DNA of 64,000 nt from Rhodobacteraceae bacterium UBA6197. Lineage in GTDB: Bacteria; Pseudomonadota; Alphaproteobacteria; Rhodobacterales; Rhodobacteraceae. Below are positions 43,351-52,117 of the stretch, one piece after another. The stretch spans positions 1 to 64,000 of the forward strand of contig DISZ01000008.1 in assembly GCA_002422085.1 (NCBI GenBank). Direction: 5' to 3'. How positions within the stretch are numbered: position 1 is the first letter of the stretch; each line of letters opens with the position of its first letter. The notes below the pieces were generated by a model. The model had not been told where the DNA came from. It did not search any database and saw nothing but the letters and a program-made list of their open reading frames with translations. The position numbers and the translations under genes were made by a program.

Positions 43351-45810
43351 ATGCTGACTGCATTTCGCTGGTTGGTTCGGCTGATTTCAGCGACCCTGAT
43401 CTTGCTGATACTGGGTCTTGCCATGGTCTACTATTTCGCGGCGCGGTCCTTGCCCGATTATAATGCGACCTATGAGGTCAGCGGCATCTCGGCCCCGGTC
43501 GAGATCGTGCGCACCACCGAAGACGTGCCGCATATCTTTGGCAGCAGCGATGCGGATGTCTATTTCGCGCTGGGTCTGGCCCATGCGCAAGACCGGCTGT
43601 GGCAGATGGTGATGCTGCGCCGCACCGTGCAGGGGCGGCTGTCCGAGGTCTTTGGCGCGCGCGCGCTGAAGACCGACGAATTGATGCGGCGGTTTGATCT
43701 TTACACCCTTGCCACCGCCTCGGTCGCGGCGCAGGACGCCCCGACGCGCGCGGCGCTTGAGGCCTATGCCCGGGGCGTGAACCAATGGATCACGCAGGTG
43801 AACGCCGGCGCCCTGGGGCGTGGCGCGCCCGAATTCTTCTTGTTCAAAAGCGAGATCGCCTATTGGCAGCCGGCCGATTCCATCGCGCTGCTGAAGTTGA
43901 TGGCGGTGCAGTTGTCGTCGCAGATCGACGAAGAGGTGTTGCGCGCCCGCGTCTCGATGCTGGGGCAGGATTGGCTGCGCGACATCATGCCCGACACGCC
44001 CGGCGCAGGTGTTGCGGCCCTGCCTGAGTATGCCGCGCTGTTTCCGACCGCGCCGCAGGCAGTCAAGACGGCGGGCCTGTCTCGGGACGACTTTTCGCCC
44101 TTTGCGCCGCGCGGCATGACCGGGGCCTCGAACGCCTGGGCGGCGGCGCCGGAACGCTCGGCTGCGGGGGGGTCGCTTTTGGCCAATGACCCGCATCTGG
44201 GGCTGTCGGCGCCGTCGATCTGGTATCTGGCGCGGCTCGAGCTGGCGTCGGGCGGGGTGATCGGGGCGACGATACCGGGGATACCGGTGGTGCTGACGGG
44301 TCGCAATGCGCGTCTGGGCTGGGGGATCACCGCCGCCTATGCCGACGATCAGGACATCTTGATGGAAGAGCTGAACCCGGCCGACCCGGAACGCTACCGC
44401 ACCCCCGAAGGTTGGAGCAGGTTCGAGACCCGGCGCGCGATCATCACCGTCAAGGATGCCGAACCGGTGACGATAACGCTGCGCTGGTCGGTCAACGGGC
44501 CGATCCTGCCGGGGGGGCATTTCAACCTTGCCACGGTGACTCCGCCGGGCCATGTCGCCGCGATCAGCTGGACCGCGCTCAGTGCCGCCGATACCTCGAT
44601 GAGCGCGGCCGTGGCCTTGATGCAGGCGGGCAGCCTTGCCGAGGCGGACCGCGTCAGCGCGCAATTCGTGGCACCCGCGCTGAACCTGACCCTGGCCGAT
44701 ACCTCGGGCGTGGGGATGGTGACGATCGGGGCGCTGCCGAAACGCGATCCGGCGCATCAGTCGCTTGGCCGGATGCCCAGCCCCGGCTGGATACTGGCGA
44801 ACCGCTGGCAAGGCACCCTGCCCTATGCCGACAATCCGCGGTTCCTGAATCCCAAGGGTGGCATTGTCGGCAATACCAACAACAAGACCGTGGATCGCCC
44901 GTTTCCCTATCATGTCAGCTATGACTGGGGCGACAGTCAGCGGGTGCAACGCTGGCAGCGCCTGATGGGCGAGCGCGAGGTGCACAGCCGCGAAAGCTTT
45001 ATCGCCGCGCAGCTTGATGCGGTCAGCCCGGCGGCGCGCGGGCTGCTGCCGCTGGTCGGGGCAAATCTGTGGTTCACCGGAGAGGCCGCCCCTGCGGGCA
45101 CCCCCGAACATCAGCGCCAGCGGGCGCTGGAACTGCTGGGCGCCTGGGACGGCGAGATGAACGAGCATCTGCCCGAGCCGCTGATCTATGCCGCCTGGAT
45201 GCGGGCCTTGCAAAACCGTTTGATCCGCGACGAGCTGGGGCCACTGGCGGCCGAGTTTCCGCATCTGGAGCCGGTGTTCATCGAGCGGGTGTATCGCGAC
45301 ACCGACGGTGCCGGGCACTGGTGTGACGTGATGCAATCGGCACCAGTCGAAACCTGCACCGACATCGCCCGGATGGCGCTGGATGACGCCTTGTTGGAAT
45401 TGAGCGCGCGTTTCGGCTCGAATGTCGAAAGCTGGCGCTGGGGCGATGTGCATGAGGCGCAGCATGACCATCAGGTGCTGGGCAAGGTGCCGGTGCTGAG
45501 CTGGGTGATGAACATCCGCCAATCCACCTCGGGCGGGGATTTCACCCTGATGCGCGGCCGCACGGCAGGAACCGGGGCCAATCCCTTCGCCAATGTGCAT
45601 GGTGCGGGTTATCGCGGGGTTTATGATTTCGCCGATCCCGACAGCTCGGTTTTCATCATTGCGACCGGGCAATCGGGACACCCGCTCAGCCGCCATTATG
45701 ACGATCTGAGCGAGATGTGGCGCAGCGGGGACTATATTCCGATGTCTCTGGACCCTGAATTGGCGCGCGCGGCGGCGACGGGGATCACACGGCTGCAACC
45801 GGCGCCCTGA
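43351..45810 (+). CDS. Penicillin acylase family protein (Ntn hydrolase)
   Basis: An 819-aa proenzyme-type amidohydrolase. The N-terminus has one membrane segment (about residues 7-29), so the mature enzyme probably faces the periplasm. The alpha-chain motif EDVPHIFGSSDADVYFALGLAHAQDRLWQM is typical. The predicted autoproteolytic Ser nucleophile is in MTGASNAWA at about residue 270, followed by NDPHLGLSAPSIWYL. Relatives cleave penicillins, cephalosporins or acyl-homoserine lactones, and the native substrate is not known. The ATG at 43351 has GGGGA upstream. A repeat-type hairpin follows the stop. Confidence 0.92.
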   Translation: MLTAFRWLVRLISATLILLILGLAMVYYFAARSLPDYNATYEVSGISAPVEIVRTTEDVPHIFGSSDADVYFALGLAHAQDRLWQMVMLRRTVQGRLSEVFGARALKTDELMRRFDLYTLATASVAAQDAPTRAALEAYARGVNQWITQVNAGALGRGAPEFFLFKSEIAYWQPADSIALLKLMAVQLSSQIDEEVLRARVSMLGQDWLRDIMPDTPGAGVAALPEYAALFPTAPQAVKTAGLSRDDFSPFAPRGMTGASNAWAAAPERSAAGGSLLANDPHLGLSAPSIWYLARLELASGGVIGATIPGIPVVLTGRNARLGWGITAAYADDQDILMEELNPADPERYRTPEGWSRFETRRAIITVKDAEPVTITLRWSVNGPILPGGHFNLATVTPPGHVAAISWTALSAADTSMSAAVALMQAGSLAEADRVSAQFVAPALNLTLADTSGVGMVTIGALPKRDPAHQSLGRMPSPGWILANRWQGTLPYADNPRFLNPKGGIVGNTNNKTVDRPFPYHVSYDWGDSQRVQRWQRLMGEREVHSRESFIAAQLDAVSPAARGLLPLVGANLWFTGEAAPAGTPEHQRQRALELLGAWDGEMNEHLPEPLIYAAWMRALQNRLIRDELGPLAAEFPHLEPVFIERVYRDTDGAGHWCDVMQSAPVETCTDIARMALDDALLELSARFGSNVESWRWGDVHEAQHDHQVLGKVPVLSWVMNIRQSTSGGDFTLMRGRTAGTGANPFANVHGAGYRGVYDFADPDSSVFIIATGQSGHPLSRHYDDLSEMWRSGDYIPMSLDPELARAAATGITRLQPAP

Positions 45811-45825
45811 GTGGCGCCGGGCCAA

Positions 45826-45881
45826 CGGGGGGCGCTGCCCCCCGCACCCCCCGGAGGTATTTGGGCCAAAAAGAAGATGAA
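45826..45881. repeat. Hairpin repeat after the acylase gene
   Basis: GGGGGGC-GCT-GCCCCCC (45827-45843) is followed by CCCCCCGGAGGTATTT and AAAAAGAAGATGAA. Read on the minus strand this is the same module order as the elements at 12478 and 20242 (TTCATCTTC, AAATA, G run, GC hairpin). It lies 16 bases after the acylase stop and probably ends that transcript. The rest of the gap up to hflX (45882-45991) shows no gene that I can support. Confidence 0.7.
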
Positions 45882-45991
45882 AGCGGCGTGGGTTTCATCC
45901 GCGCCGTCCGCGCGGGCGTCAGGTCGCGCCTTGGGTCCGGTGCCGCACGAGCAGGGCGCCGGTCGCCAGGTCGGGCGAAACGGGTGTCGCG

Positions 45992-47230
45992 TCAAAGGGC
46001 GCCATAATCGGCCTTTTGCCGGGCGGTCCAGCGAACGGTGACGCGGTGGCCGCTGTCTTGCGCCGTTTCCGAGACGATCACCCCGGCCTGATGCAGCCAG
46101 GCGCGACGGCGGCCTTCGGTGAAGGCGAGGGTCAGGGTCTCTTCGGTCTTTTCCTCGCCCAAACGCTGTTCGATCGTCTCGACAAGTGCCTCGACGCCCT
46201 CGCCGGTGAGCGCCGAAACCGCCTGCACATCGCCGCGGCGGGCGTCTTGCACCAGAAGCGCCGCACGGGTCTCGGGTGACAGGCAGTCGATCTTGTTCCA
46301 GACCTCGATCAGCGCCACATCGTCATCGACGCCCAGCGTTTCGAGAATGTCGCCGACATCGGCGGCCTGTTCCTCGGTTTCGGGGTGCGAGATGTCGCGC
46401 ACATGCAAGATCAGATCCGCCTCGAGCACCTCTTCAAGTGTGGCGCGAAAGGCCGCGACCAGTTCGTGCGGCAGATCCGAGATGAAGCCCACCGTGTCGG
46501 ACAGGATCACCTTGCGCCCCGAGGGCAAGACTAGGCCGCGCATCGTCGGGTCGAGCGTGGCGAAGAGCATGTCCTTGGCCAGCACTTCGGCACCGGTCAT
46601 GCGGTTGAAAAGCGTGGATTTCCCCGAGTTGGTATAGCCCACCAGCGCGACCAGCGGGAACGGCACCCGGCGCCGTGCCGCACGGTGCAATTCGCGCGTT
46701 TTGACGACCTTGGCAAGCTGCCGCTTGATCCGGATCACCTGATCGTCGATCGCGCGACGGTCTGCCTCGATCTGGGTTTCGCCGGGGCCGCCGACAAAGC
46801 CAAAACCGCCGCGCTGGCGTTCAAGGTGGGTCCAGGCGCGCACGAGGCGGGTGCGTTGATAGGACAATGCGGCTAGTTCGACCTGCAGCACGCCTTCGCT
46901 TGTGCGCGCGCGATCGGCAAAGATTTCAAGGATCAACCCGGTGCGATCGAGCAGCTTGACGCCCCAGGCCTTTTCAAGATTGCGTTGCTGCACCGGGCTG
47001 ACCGGGCCATCGACCAGCACAAGGTCAACCTCGGCCTCGGTCATCTTCGCCTTCAGCTCGTCCATCTTGCCGGTGCCGAACAGATGGCCGGGATGAGCTT
47101 TCGCCAGACGCACCACTTCGGCGCCCATCACCTCGAGGTTGGGCAAGGCCGCCGCCAGCGACACGGCCTCGGCCAGGCCATGCTCGGGCAGCCTGCGGCT
47201 TTGGTTGCCTTTCAGTTCGGGGTGCAGCAC
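45992..47230 (-). CDS. hflX: GTPase HflX
   Basis: Ribosome-associated GTPase that splits stalled or stressed ribosomes. An N-terminal HflX domain (about residues 1-170, including GGPGETQIEADRR) is followed by the G domain: G1 GYTNSGKSTLFNRM, G3 DTVGFI, G4 NKID. It has 412 aa from GTG at 47230. Homology-like sequence (ILARERPTRAW) continues about 14 codons further upstream to a CTG that overlaps the hfq stop, with no ATG anywhere, so the true start is uncertain. It follows hfq, the usual hfq-hflX order. Confidence 0.93.
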   Translation of the reverse strand: MLHPELKGNQSRRLPEHGLAEAVSLAAALPNLEVMGAEVVRLAKAHPGHLFGTGKMDELKAKMTEAEVDLVLVDGPVSPVQQRNLEKAWGVKLLDRTGLILEIFADRARTSEGVLQVELAALSYQRTRLVRAWTHLERQRGGFGFVGGPGETQIEADRRAIDDQVIRIKRQLAKVVKTRELHRAARRRVPFPLVALVGYTNSGKSTLFNRMTGAEVLAKDMLFATLDPTMRGLVLPSGRKVILSDTVGFISDLPHELVAAFRATLEEVLEADLILHVRDISHPETEEQAADVGDILETLGVDDDVALIEVWNKIDCLSPETRAALLVQDARRGDVQAVSALTGEGVEALVETIEQRLGEEKTEETLTLAFTEGRRRAWLHQAGVIVSETAQDSGHRVTVRWTARQKADYGAL

Positions 47231-47271
47231 CCAGGCACGGGTCGGCCGTTCACGGGCGAGGATAAGATCGC

Positions 47272-47505
47272 TCAGTCTTCACCCTCATAAAGCGTAATCG
47301 GTTGCCCCGGCATGATCGTGGAAATCGCGTGTTTATACACAAGCTGCGATTGCCCATCGCGGCGCAGCAGCACGCAGAAATTGTCAAACCAGGTAATGAC
47401 GCCCTGAAGTTTCACGCCGTTGATCAGAAAGATCGTCACCGGAACCTTGGTCTTGCGAACATGGTTCAGGAAAGCGTCCTGAAGGTTCTGTTTGTCGGCA
47501 GCCAT
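47272..47505 (-). CDS. hfq: RNA chaperone Hfq
   Basis: A 77-aa hexameric Sm-like protein that pairs small RNAs with mRNAs. Sm1 is seen in LQDAFLNHVRKTKVPVTIFL and GVKLQGVITWFDNFCVLL, and Sm2 in LVYKHAISTIMP. The ATG at 47505 has AAGG upstream. The 150 bases between trkH and hfq are T-rich just before the start and may hold the hfq promoter, but I cannot define it. The order trkH-hfq-hflX is common in this group. Confidence 0.98.
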   Translation of the reverse strand: MAADKQNLQDAFLNHVRKTKVPVTIFLINGVKLQGVITWFDNFCVLLRRDGQSQLVYKHAISTIMPGQPITLYEGED

Positions 47506-47655
47506 TTTTTATGCCTTTTTCTTTTCTTGTCTATTTTTTTGTCGCGCGATCCGTGGCGGCACAAACCTTCCGGCCACATGACCAAGTATGCGCAAGAACC
47601 CGGGAGATTCCAGCCCTAAAAACAGCCCGTTACGGACCTACCCTTGCGGATCGGG

Positions 47656-49176
47656 TCAATGGCGCCAGAATTCAGGGTTGAAAAGGGCGATAATGGCCAA
47701 TGTCTCAAGCCGGCCCAGCACCATCGCGCCGGCCAGAATGGCCTTGGTGCCGTCGGTCAGCACCGCCCAGGAAATCGGCGCGTCACCCGCGATACCCGCC
47801 AGCGGCCCGGTGTTAGACAAGGCCGCAATCGACAAGATTGTGGCGGGTTCGAATTCCAGCCCCTCCATTGAAACGGCCATCATCACCACGGCGATCGACA
47901 TGGCGAAAAGCATGAAGAATATCCACGACATATAGGCCCCCTCGCGGCGCAGACGCCGGGCCATCAGGCCGCCGCCGCCAATCGAGGCGGGATGCACAAG
48001 CCGTTCAAGTTCGCGTTCGCCGTGGCGCAGCAGCGCGTAGACCCGAAGCAACCGCACCCCGCCCGCCGTGGTCGCCACTCCGCCGCCGGTAATTGCCAGC
48101 CCGGCAAGGATCAGCCCCGGAGTGCCAAGGCCAGACCAGTTGCGCGCCTCTTGCCAGCCCGACGATTCAAACCCGGTCGTGGTCAGAAACGACAGCACCG
48201 TAAAAAGACCGCCCCAAAGCGAATTGGCGATCATCCCCGGCGACGGCTCTATCGCCACCTCAAGGGCGGCGATCCAATGGCGCAGGAACAAGATGAGCGG
48301 CACCACCAGCACGATCGCGGCCGCAAGCTTCAACTCGGGGTCATCCCGAAGCCGGGCACTGGCGCGCAACTCTCCGCCGCCGGGCCAGAACCGGCGCGAC
48401 AACGCGGGCACCAGAAACAGAAAGATCAGCGCCTCTCCGGCCAGCCCCGAGGGCGCCAGCGCCGGCCCCCCGATCGGCGAGATGCCCGAGGTGGCCAGCG
48501 TCGACATCGCATGACAAAGCGCCACCAGCGTCGGGTCGCCCGCGATCAGCAGCATCACCCAAAGCACCAGCGTCAGCCCCAGATAGGCCGGAAACAGCAC
48601 CACCGCATAGCGCAGGATCCGGTCGCCGGGATCGGCCACCTTGTCCACCGGGCCGGGGGTCGCGTCTGTCGTGCGCCCCGACGGGCCGGCGGCAAAAAAC
48701 ACCTCGAAGCCGCCAATCCGCATCGGCGCCAGCACCGCGATGGCCATCACCAGCATGAAAAAGCCGCCCATCCAGCCGACCATCGCCCGCCACAGATGCA
48801 GCGACGGCGCCAGCCGCCCCGGGTCGTAAAGCGTGGCACCGGTGGTGGTGAAATCGGAAACCATCTCCCACCAGGCATTGAAAAGGCCGGTGTCGGGGAT
48901 CGCCTCGTTGAAGGGAATGGCCAGCATCAGTGGCAGCAGGCCAAATGCCGCGATCATCGTCAGCAGGTGGTTGCGTGCCAGATTGCCGGGACGGTTCGTC
49001 GCCGTCGCCAGCCCCAGAAGCGCCACCAGAAACAAGAACAGCGTTGCCGAATAAAAGAACGGTCGCGCGATCGCATGTTGGCGCAAGGCCAGCGCATGGG
49101 CCGCGGGCACATACATCGCCAGCGCGCCGATCCCCATCAGGATCACGAACAACGGCAGATCCAGAATGCGCCGCAT
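47656..49176 (-). CDS. trkH: Trk potassium uptake system, membrane subunit TrkH
   Basis: A 506-aa K+ channel-like inner-membrane protein with about ten hydrophobic segments and pore-loop regions (FTTTGATLY around residue 110; MSTLATSGISPIGG; FLTTTGFESSGW; GGGVATTAGGVRLLR). It works with the cytoplasmic regulator TrkA encoded just upstream. The trkA stop and trkH start overlap by one base (TGATG), showing coupling. Confidence 0.95.
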   Translation of the reverse strand: MRRILDLPLFVILMGIGALAMYVPAAHALALRQHAIARPFFYSATLFLFLVALLGLATATNRPGNLARNHLLTMIAAFGLLPLMLAIPFNEAIPDTGLFNAWWEMVSDFTTTGATLYDPGRLAPSLHLWRAMVGWMGGFFMLVMAIAVLAPMRIGGFEVFFAAGPSGRTTDATPGPVDKVADPGDRILRYAVVLFPAYLGLTLVLWVMLLIAGDPTLVALCHAMSTLATSGISPIGGPALAPSGLAGEALIFLFLVPALSRRFWPGGGELRASARLRDDPELKLAAAIVLVVPLILFLRHWIAALEVAIEPSPGMIANSLWGGLFTVLSFLTTTGFESSGWQEARNWSGLGTPGLILAGLAITGGGVATTAGGVRLLRVYALLRHGERELERLVHPASIGGGGLMARRLRREGAYMSWIFFMLFAMSIAVVMMAVSMEGLEFEPATILSIAALSNTGPLAGIAGDAPISWAVLTDGTKAILAGAMVLGRLETLAIIALFNPEFWRH

Positions 49177-50552
49177 CAGAAGAAGTCGATGGAGACCTGA
49201 AGCAGGCGCTCCACCTCAGGGACATCGGCCGATAGCGCGAAAAGAATGATCACATCGCCCTCTTCGATCTTGGTGTCGCCATTGGGCTTGACCACCCGGT
49301 CACCTTTTTGCAAGGCGCCGACCAGTACCCCTTCGGGGAAGTCGATGTCGCGCACCAGCCGCCCCGAGATCGGCGAGGTCGACAGAACCTGTGCCTCGAT
49401 CACCTCGGCCTCGGCATCGCCGATCGAATAGATCGCACGCACCCGCCCGTGCCGGATGTGGCGCAGGATCGAACTGACGGTGGTCGCGCGCGGGTTGATA
49501 TAGGCGTCGATATCCAGCGGTGCCATCAGCGGCACCAGGGTCGGGTCGTTGACCAGCGCGATCGCCATCTTGCAGCCCGCCTGCTTGGCCCGCACCGACA
49601 CAAGGATGTTGGTCTTGTCGTCTTCGGTCACCGCCAGAACGGCGTCCGCGCGGCTGATATTGGCCTCTTCCAGCAATTCGGCACTCATCCCGTCGCCGTT
49701 CAGCACGATGGTGCGTTCCAGCAGATCGGCGCCGCGTTCGGCCTGCGCGCGGGATTTCTCGATCACCTTGGCCCGGATCCGATCAGTCCGCGACTCGAGC
49801 GCCAGCGCCACCGCGAGCCCGACATTGCCACCGCCAATGATGACAATGCGTTCCTGCTTCTTGGTGGCCTTGCCAAAGATTTCAAGCGTGCGGTTCACGT
49901 CCTCGACATGCGAAAACACGTAGATCTGGTCACCCGCAAACAACTGGTCGCCCGGATCGGGCGCAAACAGCCGCCCCTCGCGGCGAACCCCGGCCACGAT
50001 CGCGCGCAGCGTTGAAAACAGGTCGGTCAATTGCCGCAAGGGCGTATCGAGAACCGGGCAATTCTCATCCAGCGCAATCCCCAATAGCTGGACCTTGCCG
50101 AGCATGAAGCTTTCCGTGTCAAACGTTGCCGGCGCCGCAAGACGCTGAAGCGCGGCCTCGGCCACTTCGCGTTCGGGGCTGATGATCACGTCGATCGGCA
50201 GGTGGTCACGGCGATAGAGGTCGGCATAGACCGGCTCCATATAGCTTTGCGCCCTGAGCCGCGCGATCTTGCGGGTGATCCCGAATACCGAATGGGCAAC
50301 CTGACAGGTGACCATGTTCACCTCGTCCGAATGAGTCGCGGCAATGATCAGATCGCAGTCGCGCGCACCCGCCCGTTCCAGCACATCCGGATGCGAGGCA
50401 AAACCGACAACCCCTTGCACATCCAGCGTATCCGAAGCGCGCCGCACCAGTTCGGCATTGCTGTCGACCACCGTCACATCGTTGCGCTCGCCCGAAAGAT
50501 GCCGCGCAATCTGCCAACCGACCTGACCCGCACCACAGATTATGACCTTCAT
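49176..50552 (-). CDS. trkA: Trk potassium uptake system, NAD-binding subunit TrkA
   Basis: A 458-aa cytoplasmic gating subunit with two RCK units. The first Rossmann motif GAGQVGWQIARHL is at residues 6-18 and the second, GGGNVGLAVALAL, near residue 238. Each is followed by a TrkA-C domain. It binds NAD(H)/ATP and controls TrkH. It follows ntrX after 155 bases that contain a long inverted repeat, so it probably has its own transcript. Confidence 0.96.
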   Translation of the reverse strand: MKVIICGAGQVGWQIARHLSGERNDVTVVDSNAELVRRASDTLDVQGVVGFASHPDVLERAGARDCDLIIAATHSDEVNMVTCQVAHSVFGITRKIARLRAQSYMEPVYADLYRRDHLPIDVIISPEREVAEAALQRLAAPATFDTESFMLGKVQLLGIALDENCPVLDTPLRQLTDLFSTLRAIVAGVRREGRLFAPDPGDQLFAGDQIYVFSHVEDVNRTLEIFGKATKKQERIVIIGGGNVGLAVALALESRTDRIRAKVIEKSRAQAERGADLLERTIVLNGDGMSAELLEEANISRADAVLAVTEDDKTNILVSVRAKQAGCKMAIALVNDPTLVPLMAPLDIDAYINPRATTVSSILRHIRHGRVRAIYSIGDAEAEVIEAQVLSTSPISGRLVRDIDFPEGVLVGALQKGDRVVKPNGDTKIEEGDVIILFALSADVPEVERLLQVSIDFF

Positions 50553-50621
50553 GCACTCGCTCCGTCAGTCCCGTGCGGCCTTCATAGGCTTGCCGCCCGG
50601 CCGGGGTCAATCAAGCCTGCG

Positions 50622-50704
50622 TTTCATCTTCGCGTAAATATCCCCGCCGGAGGCCCGCCCCGGCCGTGGGAGCCTCCGGCGGGGATATTTAAGCGAAGAT
50701 GAAA
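50622..50704. terminator. Long inverted repeat between ntrX and trkA
   Basis: Two 33-base arms (50622-50654 and 50672-50704) match in inverted orientation with a single mismatch, around a 17-base centre. The arms read TTTCATCTTCGC, then AAATATCCCCGCCGGAGGC. The element begins 3 bases after the ntrX stop (minus strand) and shares TTCATCTTCG and AAATATCC with the repeats at 12478 and 20242. It is a probable terminator for ntrYX and a member of the dispersed family. Confidence 0.85.
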
Positions 50705-50707
50705 TCG

Positions 50708-52117
50708 TCAGACGGATTCATTCTCGTCGTCTTCCAGATGTGCCACGCGGGCACCTGATTTGGCGGTAGTGACAACGCCCAGAGACTTCAGTTTCCGGTG
50801 CAGCGCGGAACGCTCCATGCCGACGAAATTTGCAGTGCGGCTGATGTTGCCGCCGAACCGGTTGATCTGGGTCAGCAGGTATTCGCGTTCAAACAGCTCG
50901 CGCGCCTCGCGCAGGGGCAAGGTTGCGAGCGCGCCGCCCAGAACAATGCGGCCCTCATCGGGGACGGCGTCCTGTCCGGGCAGCTCGCGCGGTTCGATCG
51001 GGCCGGTGCCGTCCCCCAGGATCAGCACGCGCTCGATCACGTTGCGCAGTTGGCGGATGTTGCCGGGCCAATCCATGGTCTGCATCATCGCGCCGGCCTC
51101 GTCGCCGATCTCGCGCAGCGGCAGGCCCTGCGCCTTGTTGAAACCCTCGATGAAATGCCCGGCAATCAGCGGGATGTCCTCGCGCCGCTCCGAAAGCGCC
51201 GGCACCGCGATCGGCACCACGTTGAGCCGATCGAAAAGTTCCTGCCGGAAGCGCCCGGCGCCGATTTCGGTCGGCAGATCGCGCGTGGTCGAGGAAATCA
51301 CCCGCAGATCGACGCGCACCTTGTCGGCGCCGCCGGCGCGGGTGAACTGTTGTTCGGTCAGCACCCGCAGGATCTTGGACTGAGTGCCCAGCGGCATGTC
51401 GGCGACCTCGTCAAAGTAGATCACCCCGCCGTGCGCCTGTTCAAGCAGCCCCTTTTCAACGCCGCGTTCCGTGGTTTCGCGCCCAAACAGCACCTCCTCC
51501 ATCCGGTCGGGGGCAATCGAGGCCGAGGTGACGGTCACGAAAGGCGCCGAGGCGCGGGCCGAGTGCTGATGGATATAGCGCGCCGCGATTTCCTTGCCCG
51601 ATCCGGGTTCACCCGTCAGCATCACCCGGCCGTTCGACTTGGTGACCTTGTCGAGTTGCTCTTTCAGCTTTCGGAACGCCACCGATTGGCCCAGCATATC
51701 AGAGGACGACACCTCGCGCCGGCGCAGGCTGGTGTTTTCGCGGCGCAGCCGGGCGGTTTCCATTGCGCGGGTGATGACCACCATCAACTGATCGATGTTG
51801 AACGGCTTTTCGATGAAATCATAGGCGCCCTGCTTGATCGCCGCGACCGCGATTTCGATATTGCCATGCCCCGAAATGATGACCACCGGAATTTCGGGGT
51901 TGTCACGCTTGACCTGTTTGAGGATGTCGATGCCGTCCATCCGGCTGTCTTTCAGCCAGATATCGAGGATCATCAGCGCCGGAGGTTCGGCGTTGATTTC
52001 GGCGACACATTCATCCGAATTGGCCGCGACGCGGGTGGCAAAGCCCTCGTCGCGCAAGATATCGGCGATCAGTTCGCGGATGTCACGTTCGTCGTCAACG
52101 ATCAGTATGTCACTCAT
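50708..52117 (-). CDS. ntrX: Nitrogen/redox response regulator NtrX
   Basis: Response regulator of 469 aa, partner of NtrY. The receiver (about residues 1-120) has its phospho-Asp in LMILDIWLKDSR. The AAA+ domain shows Walker A GEPGSGKEIAARYIH and Walker B GGVIYFDEVADM. The C-terminal Fis-type helix-turn-helix is ISRTANFVGMERSALHRKLK. The GAFTGA loop expected after LFG reads RETTERGVEKG, so sigma-54 contact is unlikely. The ATG at 52117 overlaps the ntrY stop as ATGA. Confidence 0.95.
   Translation of the reverse strand: MSDILIVDDERDIRELIADILRDEGFATRVAANSDECVAEINAEPPALMILDIWLKDSRMDGIDILKQVKRDNPEIPVVIISGHGNIEIAVAAIKQGAYDFIEKPFNIDQLMVVITRAMETARLRRENTSLRRREVSSSDMLGQSVAFRKLKEQLDKVTKSNGRVMLTGEPGSGKEIAARYIHQHSARASAPFVTVTSASIAPDRMEEVLFGRETTERGVEKGLLEQAHGGVIYFDEVADMPLGTQSKILRVLTEQQFTRAGGADKVRVDLRVISSTTRDLPTEIGAGRFRQELFDRLNVVPIAVPALSERREDIPLIAGHFIEGFNKAQGLPLREIGDEAGAMMQTMDWPGNIRQLRNVIERVLILGDGTGPIEPRELPGQDAVPDEGRIVLGGALATLPLREARELFEREYLLTQINRFGGNISRTANFVGMERSALHRKLKSLGVVTTAKSGARVAHLEDDENESV

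Noticed and set aside
43387..45825. 812-codon open frame on the minus strand opposite the acylase gene
   Set aside because: Arg-rich, low-similarity composition typical of an antisense shadow. The plus-strand protein has full family motifs.
45732..45995. 87-codon frame (TTG start) overlapping the hflX stop
   Set aside because: It runs into the hairpin repeat and then antisense to the acylase gene. Composition is not protein-like and the only start is TTG.
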